DNA from: Cacajao melanocephalus
Taxonomy: Eukaryota; Chordata; Mammalia; Primates; Pitheciidae
Assembly: GCA_963573385.1 (NCBI GenBank)
Contig: CAUYLG010044551.1
Coordinates: 40,478-104,477 of the forward strand
Reading direction: 5' to 3'
Length of the DNA: 64,000 nt
This document shows positions 1-13,654 of the stretch, one piece after another (positions within the stretch are counted from its first letter, which is position 1; the number at the start of each line of letters is the position of its first letter). A program made the translations under genes and the position numbers. A model generated the notes under the pieces. The model was not told the DNA's origin and did no database searches. It saw only the letters and a program-made list of their open reading frames with translations.

Positions 1-586
1 CATACAGTTCATATATAGTGTTAAATCTAGGACTCCTATTACAAGTCTCTTCATTGTTGTATAATGCATTTGGATCTCAGTTCACAAAGTGAGTAGGGCA
101 AAAAACCCTGGCCACACTACCAATGAGTTGTCCGTTGTTCCAGCCAAAATGGTCCCTTTAGTCATGAAGCTGTGCAGTTTCTATGCTATGTTCTAGGAAG
201 AGAAATATCTTGTAGGAAACCTTTTCTTTATGCCCTGAAATATAAACCTCTCTTCAACACAGGTTACATAATTTGCAGGGCCCAGTGCTAAAAAAAAAAA
301 ATGCAGAGCCCCTTGTTAGAAAATTATTAAGAATTTCAAGACAGTAACAGCAGAGCATTAAACCAAGTGTGGAGTTTTCTGCTTCTCCTTGAGGCAAGTG
401 TGCTCAAAAGTGACTGCTTACTTGCTGGGAAAGGAGAATGGAAAATGCAAACAGGAAATACATTTCTTTCTCAACAAATTACTCTGTCCCAATTCCTCCT
501 TTTAAATCTTTATGTTTTGCAGGGGAAATGTCCTACTTCTGCTGTCCCCATTGGAAAACTGAGCCCTTGATCTCTCTTGGACAGCA
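1..586. other. No gene seen; possible old dispersed repeat
   Basis: I see no gene here. The part from about 262 to 400, with its repeated GGGCCC-like and GAGCCCC words and an A-run, resembles a dispersed repeat I have met elsewhere in mammalian DNA, but I cannot name the family. A short open frame at 367-570 has no recognisable domain. Confidence 0.4.
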
Positions 587-1047
587 TGTTAGTTCTCTGT
601 TGCTGCTGTAACAAATTACCACAAACTTAGTGGCTTAAAACAACACATATTTATTATCTTATAGCTCCAGAGGTCATATGTCCAAAATGGGTCTTACTAA
701 GCTAATGTAAAGATGATGGCATTGCTGTATTCCTTCTGGAGACTGGAGGGAAGAACCTTTTCCAGCTTCTAGAGGCCACCTGCAGTCCTTGACTGGTGGC
801 CACAACATTCCAATCTCTGCCTCCATTTTCAGATTTTTGTTCTCTGAGTCTGACTTCTTGCTTCCCTGTCTCCTCTTGTAATCAGATTAAGCCTACTGGA
901 ATAATCCAGGATAATCTCCCCATCTCAAACTTCTTAATTTAATCATATCTGCAAAATCTCTTTTACCATGTAAAAGAACACATTCATAGGTTCTGGGGTT
1001 TAGGACGTACACATCTTGAACAGGAGGTAATTATTCTGTTTGCCACA
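587..1047 (-). repeat. MLT1-type MaLR solo LTR
   Basis: Read on the minus strand, this matches the MLT1 long terminal repeat throughout: a start like GTGGCAAACAGAATAAT, a central part ending in a 'summary' of CCAGGATTATTCC, and a 3' end with the words for 'TTAAGCCACTAAGTTTGTGG'. On the plus strand it begins TGTTAGTTCTCTG and ends CCACA. No internal retroviral region lies next to it, so it is a solo LTR. The subfamily is not resolved. Confidence 0.88.
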
Positions 1048-3135
1048 GATTAGTAAAGCTGATATTCTCTAAATGGGTGAATAGGTGAGCCAGTGTACTG
1101 GAGAATCTCTTTTCTCTAAAACTGAGTGATTGTTGCTGAAGAGTCTACCTTTTCCAACCCCTACAGGTTCCTACGCAGAGGATGTTTTGGCCTCAGATAG
1201 AACAGTGCCTAAAATAGGTAATGTGGGCAAGCCCTTCCATTCTGAAATCCTAATTGTGTCTTCATTGTCATCAAATCCATCACCCAACACCATATCTGAG
1301 TCCCATGGATTAAGATCTATTGATTCAGTCTCCCATTTTAGAGTGCCAAGGGCCGTTGTGAGTATGCAAAGCCTTCCCTTCGCCAGAGGCCTATGACCCA
1401 GGTAGACATTCTTTCCTCTTTCTCAACTCCCTTCTGGGCAATGAGTACTAGTTGAATGCAGACTTGAATACAATCAGAAATTTTTTTCTCCCATCTTTCT
1501 AAGCACACTGAAGTGCACCTTACATTCTATATTACTAGTTGCACTTCCCTTTATGGCTCAGTTTGCCATGGAATGTACATATTTTTAAATAAATGGATCA
1601 AAAAAGGAGTACTTGTAATTATCTTAATGCCAAGAAGCAGAATTAGAAACATGTATTCTGAAGTTGGATAGTACTTTCCTTCATCTTTATAAGGTTTGGT
1701 TCGTCCTCCAAATCACTGATTTGCAGGGATCTAAATTACCACGTTGATGTGTCTAAATAAGAGCTAGTTATTGGCAACCTATGAAAGAGTGATAATATTT
1801 GGCTTTCTAGAATACTTCTAGTCTGGGCTTTTATCTACTTTTTTAGTTGTTGACTCACCCCAGCTGTCAGGGACTGGGCTGCTATCACTGAGGTCTATCC
1901 TTCATGTTTAGCTTTCCCAGATCCAAGAGAGTGCAACTACCTTAGCCTTCTCCTGTTCTAGCATAGCATCATCATTTGGGAAAAGTTTTCAGGTTTCTGT
2001 GCTTGCTGAGACATGTTCTAAAAGGGACAGATTTAGGATTTCTGAAAAGCCAGAGACACTTCCAAAAGCCAGTGTCTTCTGAGCCAAAGTCTTCCAATTT
2101 TGGATGATTGCACTCTTGTATTCACTTACTTTCTGGAATGTCTTTAACCAAATTTACTAAGTATGCTCTCTGATTTGAATGTCTGCTAGCCTGTTGTATT
2201 GTTTATGTTCTATAATTTATAGTTCTTATAACATTGTTTTGAAATGACCAATGTCTATTATCTACAAATATTTGGAGGCCACAGGTACCTGTCACTTGGC
2301 ATCAATTATATTGTGTTTTAAACAAAATTTAAATGTGTTTTTCTGGAAAAGGGGGTTGATCATCAGTAGAAAATACCTCTATATTTTGATGGATTGTCAT
2401 TTCCATCACTGCCAAAATAGATTTACCTATATTCTGCTTTATCATTTAGCCCATGTCTTGGCAGTTCCAGAAAGAGGTCCTGTGTTTTTCCTTTGGTTCT
2501 TTTTTTAATTTGTTTAAAGTAGGCATCTTAAGTTTCTCCATCCATGTGTCTCCATTTCTAGGTATTCTCTGGGAATCATGGAGAAATGAATCTCTTCAAA
2601 AAATTCAAACAAAGCTTCATTTCCCTTCTGTCTATTCCTTCTGAAGACTGCATTATATAGTATCAGAGGTCCTAAAGAAATCTTTAGTACTCTTTCAAGC
2701 CTATTCTTATAAGAGTTAACTTTTTTTCTATACATTTTAAAGAATTTCTGAAAGTTCATAGTTATATCTATGTACCTTTTTAAAAAATGATCATGAGTGG
2801 TATCTTGAAGTGAATTAGCTCCAATTCTAGAAATTGAAATTGGTCCACGGTACATATAAGTGCAGTATAAGAATTCTCAGTAAGCCTTAATGAGGACTCC
2901 ATATGTAATGTGCAATCATCTCAACCCACAAACTCAGGAGCATAAAAGATAGCAAATTCTTTAATATCTAATGCATAAAGAAATGTAACTCCTAGTTAAG
3001 TCTTCATCTTATCACTGTTGAGAGGGATATTCAATACTCGTCATTATTATTCTCCTACCTCCAAAAATGATGTTTTATAGCCTTGAGGTCTTAGACAGCA
3101 ACAGGCATAGGTAATCAGCTTTTTATCTTTATATA
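1048..3135. other. Unassigned A+T-rich sequence
   Basis: About 2.1 kb without a repeat or gene I can name. The longest frame is a minus-strand 113-codon frame at 2514-2855. It has no recognised domain, and a frame of that length is expected by chance in A+T-rich DNA of this size. Confidence 0.5.
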
Positions 3136-3141
3136 GCTTAC

Positions 3142-3275
3142 CTTGGAGATGCTCATATCCTGATGCCATCTGCTGCCTCGGCTCCAACAGCTCTGCTGCC
3201 TTCTTGCCATGTTCGGCAAGATTGTATTTAGAATTTAAAGATGATGGTTCAACGTCATCAATAAAGATGAGAAAA
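3142..3275 (-). other. Exon-like segment (speculative)
   Basis: On the minus strand a 134-nt stretch is bounded by an AG at 3277-3276, with a CTAAT branch-point-like word upstream, and by AAG|GTAAGC at 3142/3141, which is close to the consensus donor. It is open in the frame that includes the peptide NLAEHGKKAAELLEPRQQ, an amphipathic-helix-like stretch. I do not recognise the peptide. No partner exon was found, so this may be chance or a non-coding transcript exon. Confidence 0.2.
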
Positions 3276-4295
3276 CTACATCAATTTGATTAGGAAGTAC
3301 ACATAGTAGTATACATACTACTGTTATTTTCCCTTCAGTAGCATTACTGTTTCCCCTGACACTTCATATCAGAAACTAACTACAATGTGTTGCTTTACAC
3401 TCAATTTCATAGCATCCTTTTGCCACAACTTTACTCCCATTCTTGCTATTTCTCCATGGTCATGATACCTCAGATATACTGGCATCTGCTATTATCTGCT
3501 GAAAGGAAACACTTGGACACCTTCAGGAGCACTAAGGGCATACACAAGGAATATCAACTAGTAGCAGACTTTTAAAATTGCTACAGGATTGTCAACCCCA
3601 GAGACTAAAGTCAACACCTAAGGCCCAACTCAGGAAGTTTGTAGTGGAGAATTGCTTGTGGCCTAGTGTCTATTCCTTCTCTTTCTGTGAACCACATCCT
3701 GAATTTTGGAACTTGCACCAGTTATGAGCCCTGATTAGTTTAGGCCAATCAGCATGCTGACCTCTGAGACTGGCTTAGGGAAGAACACATATCCCATTCA
3801 GAGCCAATAAAATACAAGAAGAAAAAGTAATCATTTTTCTTCTGAAGAAGAAATATGTATGGCAAGGTGGTGGGGACAGTGGCTAAGGGAGGGGGAAGAA
3901 GTTGAGAGGATATGACATCTGGAATTTCAGCAGGAAATTTGCTATGAGAATAGAAAACCCAAAGCCAGTAGGAATGACTTTCTTTTCCTACCTAAATTGA
4001 TATCCTAGCTCCAGACTATTGAACTATTGACTTCACAGCAGCTTTGAAATCTGACACCAGTGTTGTCCTGAAGATAGACCTCACCAGCCCATTAAAAGCC
4101 ACCGTGTACAACTCTTTTCAACTAAACTTTTAATGACATCATGTTGGTAGCTTGAAATCAACCATGATTGAAATATTTACAGTATGAAAACAGCAAACAC
4201 TTCAAAACAGGGCTTTATTTCCCCAGAGAGGTAGCTGTTAAACATTTTTACCACTACACCATTGCTAATTGGATGCTGTCTCTCTGATGATTGTT
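3276..4295. other. Unassigned sequence
   Basis: No gene or confidently named repeat. The stretch near 3740-3815 (words like GGCCAATCAGCATG and GAGCCAATAAAAT) has the feel of an old dispersed element but I cannot place it. Confidence 0.4.
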
Positions 4296-4299
4296 TTGT

Positions 4300-4440
4300 A
4301 ACTCAGTAGTTGAAAGTATAGGCTCAGAAGTCAGATTAGCTGGGGTACCTGATATATTGAATATAAAGCTCTTAGTACAATGCAAGGCATATAGAACATA
4401 TCTCATAAATAATAATTATATATTGTATTAGCCATTATTG
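4300..4440 (+). repeat. MIR fragment
   Basis: The order of words follows the MIR SINE: TATAGGCTCAGAAGTCAGA, later CTCTTAGTACAATGCAAGGCAT and CATAAATAATAATTAT, which matches the tail 'cagtgcctggcacatag...taaatgttattatta'. The copy is heavily decayed. Confidence 0.6.
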
Positions 4441-4539
4441 TTCCCTTATAGCTGTGACACAAGGAACCACACTCTGACTCCACCTTTTACTATAGCTAGT
4501 AACAGGTGTTTTTGACTTCACAGCTTTCCCTCTTTAAAT

Positions 4540-4930
4540 GTGTTTTTTTCACACTGCTACAAAAGTGATCTTTACAGAATGCAAGTCTGATCACATCACT
4601 CTCTGTCTAAACTTTTAAATAATTCTCTATTAATTTCACATAAAAACCCAAACTTCTTAGCAAGGCCATTTATTGCTTGTCTTAGCCTATTCTCATATTA
4701 CCCTCTGATTTATATCCCAACCTACTCTCCAGGTATACTGAACTACTTGTAGCTCCTACAACATGCCATATCAGTTCTTTCAATCCGATCCCTTTCATTT
4801 GCTTGGATTTATCACCAAAATCCCATTCATATGCAACCTTCTTTAAATAAGTGTTCTTCCTAGGACACTGTCCTTTGGCATTTCCTGTTTGACATATCTG
4901 TTTACTTTTTTCATGTCTTTGGATTTAACA
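4540..4930 (+). repeat. L2 fragment
   Basis: The stretch AATGCAAGTCTGATCACATC followed by AAACTTCTTAGCAAGGCC and a C/T-rich run matches the L2 LINE segment just before its 3' end, in sense orientation. The copy has no reading frame and is strongly diverged, as expected of this mammal-wide family. Confidence 0.75.
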
Positions 4931-5139
4931 AAACTGTGCTAATAAGGCAGCTGTAGTGTTGGCCCTAGAGAAATGGAAAGGGTTGTAAGATTTAAAAGGA
5001 AAAAGGGCCCAAATGGCTGATGAAATAGATAAAATACAAAGTTAAAACAGAGATGAGCAAGAGAGCAGGGGCAGAAATATGAAGAGACAAATTTACTGGG
5101 GAGGGTAGAAGAAAAGAGGAGAAGGAAATGAGAAAGATA

Positions 5140-5431
5140 TTTTTTTTTTGAGATGGAGTCTCACTCAGCCGCTCAGGCTGAAGGGCAATGGTGTGTTCTC
5201 AGCTCACTGCAACCTCTGCCTCTCAGGTTCAAGCAACTCTCCTGCCTCAGCCTACTGAGTAGCTGGGATTGCAGGCATATGCCACCACGCCCAGCTAATT
5301 TTTGTATTTTTAGTAGAGACAGGGTTTCACCATGTTGGCCAGGCTGGTCTCAAACTCCTGACCTCAAGTGATCCACCCACCTTGGCCTCCCAAAGTACTG
5401 GGATTACAGGTGTGAGCCACCACACCTGGCC
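5140..5431 (-). mobile_element. AluS, full length
   Basis: The T-run followed by GAGATGGAGTCTCACTC, both monomers, and GTGAGCCACCACACCTGGCC at the far end show a full-length antisense Alu. It is flanked by the direct repeat AGAAAGATA at 5131-5139 and 5433-5441, the target-site duplication made by the L1 machinery. Diagnostic bases suggest an S subfamily. Confidence 0.96.
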
Positions 5432-5697
5432 AAGAAAGATAATCTTAATTCAGCATCAGGTAGCTGCCTTCTGAGGACAACATTATGCAAATTATAGCCA
5501 TAAAGAGAGGATAAATAAAATTAGACAAAGTTTGGGGCAGTATAAATGTTGAGACTATCACAAGACACTATAGTAAATATTGAACTGTATTCCCCTTTGA
5601 CTGTGAGACATTTTAGTGAGATAGGTCTATAGTAGATGGGATTTTAAATGGATTAATTCATCATCATCTTCTTCATCTTTATCACCAAACTTTTTTT

Positions 5698-5890
5698 TAA
5701 CATTTACTCTTTACCAGGTACCTTGGAACATAACGTTAGCTGGATTATCTTATCTCATATTGACAACTCTATGAAGAAGGTACCATAATTTCCTCTATTA
5801 CTCAGATGAGGAAGTGAGGCAAAGATAGGTCAAAGTAACATATGTAGGAAGCGGTAGATCTGGGAATTCATTTATACCCCTTGTCAAGCA
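5698..5890 (-). repeat. MIR
   Basis: Antisense MIR: CATTTACTCTTTACCAGGTACC, then CTCTATGAAGAAGGTACCAT, CAGATGAGGAAGTGAGGCAAAG and GTAGATCTGGGAATTCA follow the MIR core and tail in order. Confidence 0.82.
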
Positions 5891-6049
5891 CAACTTGATA
5901 CTGTCTGCCTGTACAGCTTTTAAAATACAAATCTGATTACTCATAAAATACATGCTTATTGTAAAAAAAAAAATCAATGTGCAAAAGAGAGAGGAAGTAG
6001 ATGAAAATTCTCTCAATTTCAACAGTTCTGTAGAGTACTGTTAGCACTA

Positions 6050-6310
6050 AGATGAATATCATTCTTGATGTTCCATGTACATTTATATATATGAAAAGTT
6101 ATCTAAAGTATATTTGTACAATTCATATGCATGTAAATATATATTAGATGTATTAATATCAATATAATATAGCATGAGCATTATATATTGTTTTGTTACT
6201 GCCCATTGCACTTACTAAAACATTCAATATACAGATGTACCATAATTTATTTCAACACCTGGAAGTGATTATTTTATATTATATTATAATTTTATGATTA
6301 TATACCCTTT
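6050..6310. repeat. A/T-rich low-complexity tract
   Basis: Dense TATATA and ATATAA words without a regular unit. No gene or named element. Confidence 0.6.
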
Positions 6311-6389
6311 TCACAGGACTGAGGATTTCTTGAGAATAGAGAATTCTAGAGGCTTTTGATTGTTTACTTTTAATAGATCTATTTTATAA

Positions 6390-6455
6390 TAGATTCCCAA
6401 CATTGAACACAGTGCCTAGCAGATGGATAAATATTTGAATGGATGGGCAGAAAGA
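6390..6455 (+). repeat. L2/MIR-like 3' tail
   Basis: The words CACAGTGCCTAGCAGATGGA and AAATATTTGAATGGATGG match the common 3' tail shared by L2 and related elements. It is short, so the family call is weak. Confidence 0.5.
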
Positions 6456-6459
6456 TGGA

Positions 6460-7637
<1,178 letters not shown>

Positions 7638-7639
7638 CT

Positions 7640-8015
7640 TGTTTGTTTTTCTTAGCAATTCTTGACAGCTTTAGAGAAAGAGCAAAGAAAGTAAATATTT
7701 AGTTATGACAGCTATAACACTGAAGTTTTGAGAGATACATGCAAAGAAGAAAGAAAGAAGTACAACTGAGAATGTTGGATAAACTGGTTTTAAGGGGCTA
7801 GATACAAGACCCAGGTTGAATAGCAAATCACATAAAACCAATAGTGTGGTGGCAGCCTTGTAGAACTGGGAGTGATCAAGAGGCTAAAAGGTTCTATGGG
7901 GATAGAGATTACTAGAAAGTTGAGTGCTTTTAAAATTACAAACTTATTACCTACGTAAACTATTATTACTAATAACATAAAATAGTGACAAAAATTTCCT
8001 CAATTATTATATTAC
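7640..8015. other. Unassigned sequence
   Basis: A/T-rich interval between an Alu and a MIR-like piece. Nothing recognised. Confidence 0.45.
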
Positions 8016-8017
8016 AG

Positions 8018-8225
8018 TGGTTAAGAGCAGAGGTTTTAGAGTAAGAATTAAGAGTTTGAAATCAGTCTCTTCATCTGGCACCCTCACATAAATTATCCCA
8101 CTGAAATTTTAGTACTCCCATTTTATTGGAGAAGAAAATGAAGATTAAGGTTTATTTGTCTCCGATAAGGTTATATAGTTAGTGAGAAGTTTGAATCTAA
8201 TCTTCTTGGTTCAAGTACAGGGCTG
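8018..8225 (-). repeat. MIR-like piece(s)
   Basis: The part from 8100 on (CCCATTTTATTGGAGAAGAA, AGTTAGTGAGAAGTTTGAAT) reads like antisense MIR. The first 40 bases (CAGTGGTTAAGAGCAGAGGT) instead read like the sense start of a MIR, so there may be two abutting fragments. Confidence 0.55.
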
Positions 8226-8366
8226 GTAAAACATAACTTGGTAATCTTCAACAAGCCACACTGCCTTGGAAACCTAAGAAAATATTTGTCTATATGTCTA
8301 AACAATTTTCATAAAGATAATCTACTACTTTTTAAGGTTAAATTCTCTGGTAAAATGGTAACCTTC

Positions 8367-8990
8367 CAACCGGAGACTGCCTTCTTACCTCTTTTGTTAT
8401 TGTGCCACAGGTCACTGTGACTCTCTTCATTTTATGTTTTAGTCTGTTTTCCCTATTTTTCAGATTGGGTAAGCTTTATCGACATGGCTTTTATTTTAGT
8501 CATTATATTTTTCATTTCTATAATTTCTATTTGGTTCTTTTTAAATAACTTTTATTTCTTTGCTGAGATTTTATATTTTTTGTTTAAAGATAATTTTTAA
8601 TTAATTGTCAAAGTAGTTTAATGATGGCCATTTTAAAGTCCTTATTAAACAATTACAACATCTGGTTCATCCTAGCATGGTATTTGTTGATTGTCTTTTC
8701 CCATTCATGGTTCTTGGTATAACAAGTGATTTTTTTAAATGACATCCTGGACATCCTGGATATTATGAGACTCTGTATCCTATTTCATTTTCTTTTTCAA
8801 GAAGGCAGTCTCCAGTTGAGGCACAGCATGAGGGCCAGGTGGGTGTTCCTGTTGTTTCTCAATGGACCCCACTGATAGCATCCTAACAAAATGGAGCACT
8901 GACTCACACTACCCCATTGCAGATGCTTGTAGTGTAAGTTTTGCTTCACCCTGAGCTCTAATGACACCTTCTCAGGTAACGTCAGGCTAC
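8367..8990 (-). repeat. Old L1M 3'-region fragment
   Basis: Words such as TTGATTGTCTTTTCCCATTC, TTCTTGGTATAACAAGTGAT, ATTATGAGACTCTGTATCC and the following G/C-richer part match the antisense 3' region of old L1M elements. A 20-bp inverted repeat with one mismatch links 8367-8386 and 8799-8818. Confidence 0.65.
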
Positions 8991-10030
8991 TGAGATTTTG
9001 AAGCTGTTATCTTATCATTATTCTAGATTATTGTGATTCTAATTGCATTATCTTGTTAAAAGTCTATTTCCTAAGGAAACGATGGATATGATTCCCAGTT
9101 AGGAAAGTAAATAAAAATAATAAAATTTGCTTTAATTTTCAAGAAACATTTTACCTAAAACATTTTTAATAATTACCTCCTATAGACAATGTAGTTTTCA
9201 TTAACATGTTTTACTCAATTCAAGAGTTTATTTTAATAACATACACAGTGTATAACTGGAGGTGACCACTGATAGTGAAATAAATTTCCTAAGGTCCCAT
9301 GGGTCAGCCTCATTTGTTAGAATGAAACGTATTAACAGCAGAATAATCCAGCATGAGGAAAAATTTATATTTTATCATTTTATATGCATTCAGGTTTACC
9401 AAATATATGGAAACAGATTAGTTATCATTGCATATTTCAAGTTTTCTGGCTGCTCTTATTCATTAAACTTACTATACAAATTATTTTGAAGTGAATGAAA
9501 TATGTACTTATAGGAACCAAATTTGGGGGTATATATTCTATATCTTTCAGCTTAATTCCTTTTATTTATCTATTGTCTCACTTAGAGTGAAAATATTAGC
9601 TGTCCAACTTTAGAAAAGATTATCTTCCTTTTATATACCTCCCAATCCTAAGCAATTTGCTTTTGCAACATAAGTAGCTAGTACAGAAGATACATGAACA
9701 GCTCTTCACATCTTATCCTAAGTTCATAGCTTTTAGGATGGCGATGATGTAAGTGCAAACTCCCCCTAGCCCTGACATTATAAGATTTTTACCTATTCCT
9801 AAGCCTTAGCAAAGAAGCATGGCTGAGTTGTGGTGCTAACTGCCTATACATGTAAACTTGCTTGTTTAATTAAATTCAATCCTGCTAATAATTTTATTAT
9901 GTGGATCAAATTTAGAAAAATAACTGGAGGTCAGCTTACCCTCTTTCCTCTATTTTCCTCATGCTTTCGATTCCTTTCCAGCACCCCCTCACCCTCATCC
10001 CAAGGGACAACTGTTGTCTTAATGTCTTAT
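8991..10030. other. Unassigned sequence
   Basis: No gene, named repeat or ordered structure recognised. Confidence 0.5.
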
Positions 10031-10031
10031 T

Positions 10032-10190
10032 TTAGTATAATGGAGAAAGCACTAGACTGAAATCAGGAGTCTTCAGGATTCATTCTGGATTTGTGCTTAA
10101 CTAGGTGTGTGAGCCTTTATTGAGTCTCAATTTTATCTGCAAAATGTATTGGTCGGACTAGATGATATTTTATTTTCCTTCTAATCCTAA
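10032..10190 (+). repeat. MIR-family element
   Basis: AATGGAGAAAGCACTAGACT, TAGGTGTGTGAGCC, CTGCAAAATGTATTGGTCGG and ACTAGATGATATTT follow the order of a MIR-family SINE that carries the 'ggactagatgat' 3' end. Confidence 0.72.
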
Positions 10191-11930
10191 ATTTCCATCT
10201 AATATTACATTTCTAGAATTATAATTTGAGAGAAAATAAAGCTAAATCATACCAAGTTATTATTGTCTTAATGTACTACCTTTTCTATAATGTTCTGCGT
10301 AAAATAGGTGAGAAAAGGACATGTTCCTAATACAAAAATGAACAATTCATCATAGAATTTTAGGCAGTGTTATTTTAGATAATATTTTAAGGTTACAGTA
10401 GCTCTCATAGCTCATACAGACAGCCTCACTCATCTATGTGAAAGAACAAGATTATTTAGGCCAAATGTTAGAAACATGTGGGTTGGAAACATATGGGATC
10501 TTTGCCAGTACAGAGTGGTAATGCACCTGTTTGTATAGGGTTGAGAAAAATGGGTCTCACTCTGCCTTCCATCAGCCACATGCCTGCTTTCCTCCCTGTT
10601 ACACATAGTATTCCAAGTATGAGCAGGTTCTACCCAGCAGCCCTTAAGCCACTCTATTCCCTATGAATAATCCAGATAATTCATTTTCTAACCCTTTGCC
10701 TTAGAATTTTCCACTAAATCCAAGTAATGGAATCATGGGCCTTTCCATCCTTGACAAAAAATCAATATGTGAAAGGAGACCAAGACCATATTTTCCAATG
10801 ATATAAAGTTTATTTTCTATAATACTCATTCTTCAATGACGATAAAACTAGATTTAAGAGCAGAGGAACCCAAATAAATGTGCCTTTGAAAGAATTCTAT
10901 TTACAAAATTAGGACAGTTGTAAAAATTAGACTCTGTAGCAGGCTTTACCCTAATGCACATGATTCTGAGTGTTATTACAGAAGGAGAAGTGAGAATATC
11001 AGAATTCATATCTGTGTTCCTGGACACAGATAAATTTTAAGTAGAAAGATATTCAAAATCAAGTTTTTAAAAATAAGTTTATCTGGTATCTAGGACTGAC
11101 CTTATTGAATCTGGGAGTTAACCATAGGGACTGCCCTTATTTAAACTGGAAGCTATCACAGCTTAAAAATCTTACCTTTTAATTGTAAATATAAAATGCT
11201 AATCACAATATGTAAGCAATTACTACTGTCTGCTGCAGTTACTTCTTTTTAAGTGCACTTCACTTTGCAGATGGTAAGAGTTCTACTAACACATCTATTG
11301 TTAGCGTGAAAGTCAAGCGATCATCTGTGTAGGTGGCTGTGTGGGAGCAATGCTAAGATTTACAAGGATTTTCTCCCACATTGGCAATCCACATTGAACA
11401 GAGAACCATATGAAGCAATCTTCTGTTCCCCTGGCATTTTTAATCATTCACTTAATTTGTAATAACATAAAAATTTTCAATTAAGCCTTGATATTTTTCA
11501 CTCAGATATTATCTTCATATTTTAAAAACTATTTTCTTTTTGTGATTTTTCAAGTGGGCATCTATTGAGGAAAAAACTCATAACACTATCAAAGATGGAA
11601 ATTCTGAGGAGAAATTAGTAATTATGTTCAGATTGTCAGTTACAAGATTTAAAAAATTCTTATATATTTGCAACAATAATTACATACTTAGACTTAAAAA
11701 TTGAAGGGAGAAGTACTTTAAGAGTCAATTCTTACCTGTTTTGCAATCTTCCAATATAAATCTTTAGCAGTAGGTAATGTAGAATATTTCTAACATCTTA
11801 TTTTTTCATTCTTGATGTATTTGTCTCCATTGAGATATTAATTATCTCAAGTGAAAACAGAGTCATATATTAAAGACTCACATTTTTAAAAAAGTATTAC
11901 AAAATTCCTATAGTTACTAAGCCATAGTTA
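10191..11930. other. Unassigned A+T-rich sequence
   Basis: About 1.7 kb with no named repeat or gene. Frames are short and have no recognised domain. Confidence 0.5.
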
Positions 11931-11933
11931 ATA

Positions 11934-12340
11934 TTGTTTTGGTGTTCTTTCCAAATCTCATGTTGAAATCTAATCCCCAATATTGGAGGTGGGGCTTGAT
12001 GGAAGGTGTTTGGGTCATAAGGGTGGATCCCTCATGAACGGCTTGATACAATCCTCACCATAATGAGTGAATTCTTGCTCTATGACTCCACAAGAGATCT
12101 GGTTGTTTAAAAGAGCCTGGAGCTTCCTCCTCTCTTGCTCTCACTCTTGTCATGTGACACACTGGCTACCCTTCACCTTCTGCCATGATTGGAAACTTCC
12201 TGAGGCCCTTACCAAAAGCAGATGCTGACACTATGCTTCTTGTACAGCCTGTGGAACCGTGAGCTGAATAATCCTCTTTCCTTTATAAATTACCCAGACT
12301 CAGGCACTGATTTACAGCAATGCAGAATGGACTAATACAA
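11934..12340 (+). repeat. MST-type MaLR solo LTR
   Basis: CCAAATCTCATGTTGAAATC, GGTGGGGCTTGATGGAAGG, TCTGGTTGTTTAAAAG, CACCTTCTGCCATGATTGG, AAGCAGATGCTGACACTATG, TTTCCTTTATAAATTACCC and ACTAATACAA appear in the order of an MSTA/MSTB LTR. The promoter-proximal and polyadenylation parts are present. There is no internal region, so this is a solo LTR from recombination between two LTRs. Confidence 0.93.
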
Positions 12341-13135
12341 TAGTAGACAGAAGAGAACTGCTTATCTTCCATTGGCTCAACCTGCTTTCCTTCTGTATAA
12401 GACTCCTTCTGCCATGTTTTTCCTCTCATTGTTTTAATGCTGCCAATTATCTAGACACATGACAAAACCTTGGCCAACTGGACTGCCTCTCCTAGATCTA
12501 CAGTGCATGTGAGTCAAGGTTTTAAGAAATAATTAGGATTTATTGGCTCTGGTGGTGAGGGGTAAAGGGTGGTGAGAAGGGCACACAGCTATTACCAAGG
12601 TCTTCTAAAACTGCCAGATTCAACTCTGGACCACACGTGGTTCATTGCCTTTCCCTTCAAGACTATAAATTCTTTAATATTTTCAATACATTATGCTTAG
12701 GTAACCCCACTGGTTTTAACTGAATTCAGCCAAAAAATCTATGGCCATTAAATAGTATTAAGTAAATGTAATCAAATTGACCTGGGGGAAAGAGGCTTTA
12801 GAAATTCACCAAGTCCCTTATGTTACAGTGAAAGATATCTGTGCCTAGACTTAACATGACTAGCCCGGTGAACCTAGCTAATCTGGAATCACAACTAAAC
12901 CTCAAAATTGGTCTTTTCAAATAGATTTATTTACATACCGATTGGACTTACTTTTAGAAATTAATAATATCATCATTTTTTTTCATTCAGGTCCTTGAAA
13001 ATTAGACAAGTTTTTTTCTGATATCTCTTAATATTTTTCTAATCTTAATTTTTGCATTTCTCAGTAGCTGCACTTAACAATATTCTGAAAATATATTTTT
13101 AAACTCTTCTGACTTTATCTTGACTTTTCGTTTTT
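12341..13135. other. Unassigned sequence
   Basis: No gene or named repeat recognised between the MST LTR and the next MIR. Confidence 0.5.
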
Positions 13136-13139
13136 CCTT

Positions 13140-13310
13140 TGTGACTTTTCCACTGTGACCTTTAGCAAATTATTCAACCTCTTTTTGCCTTTATTTTCCT
13201 CACTGTTGTGAGGATTACGTGAATTATTGTACATGAAGCACATAGAACAGTATAAATGCTATACCAATGTCAGCTATTAATACTATTATTATCATTATTA
13301 CTGTTGTTGC
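13140..13310 (+). repeat. MIR
   Basis: Sense MIR: CTGTGACCTTTAGCAAATTA, TTCAACCTCTTTTTGCC, TCCTCACTGTTGTGAGGATT, ATGAAGCACATAGAACAGT and a TATTATTATC tail in the expected order. Confidence 0.85.
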
Positions 13311-13654
13311 AATTCAATAGTGTAACCATATAAAACACTATATATTTTCCCTTTTGATGTTATTCTCCTCTTGCCATGTATTCTTTTACTTAGACTATTA
13401 TGTTTTTGAAAATATTCTCTACTTCCAATAATTGAAGAAACTATTTGCAGACACTAAGCTACATAATTCAGTTTCATACAAATAATTTGGAGAGAAAAAC
13501 AAATAAACAGTCAAACAAAAACAAAAAAAAACAAACAAAAATAATATTCTGCGATAAAAGTATGTCAAAACAAAATTGAAAGAAGTCTTTAAGGGTGGTT
13601 TATATGCAATCACCATTCATATTATGTTTTTTTTTTCAACTCAGAAACACTAAT

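Noticed and set aside
2514..2855. 113-codon minus-strand frame
   Set aside because: No domain; a frame of this size is expected by chance in 64 kb of A+T-rich DNA read in six frames.
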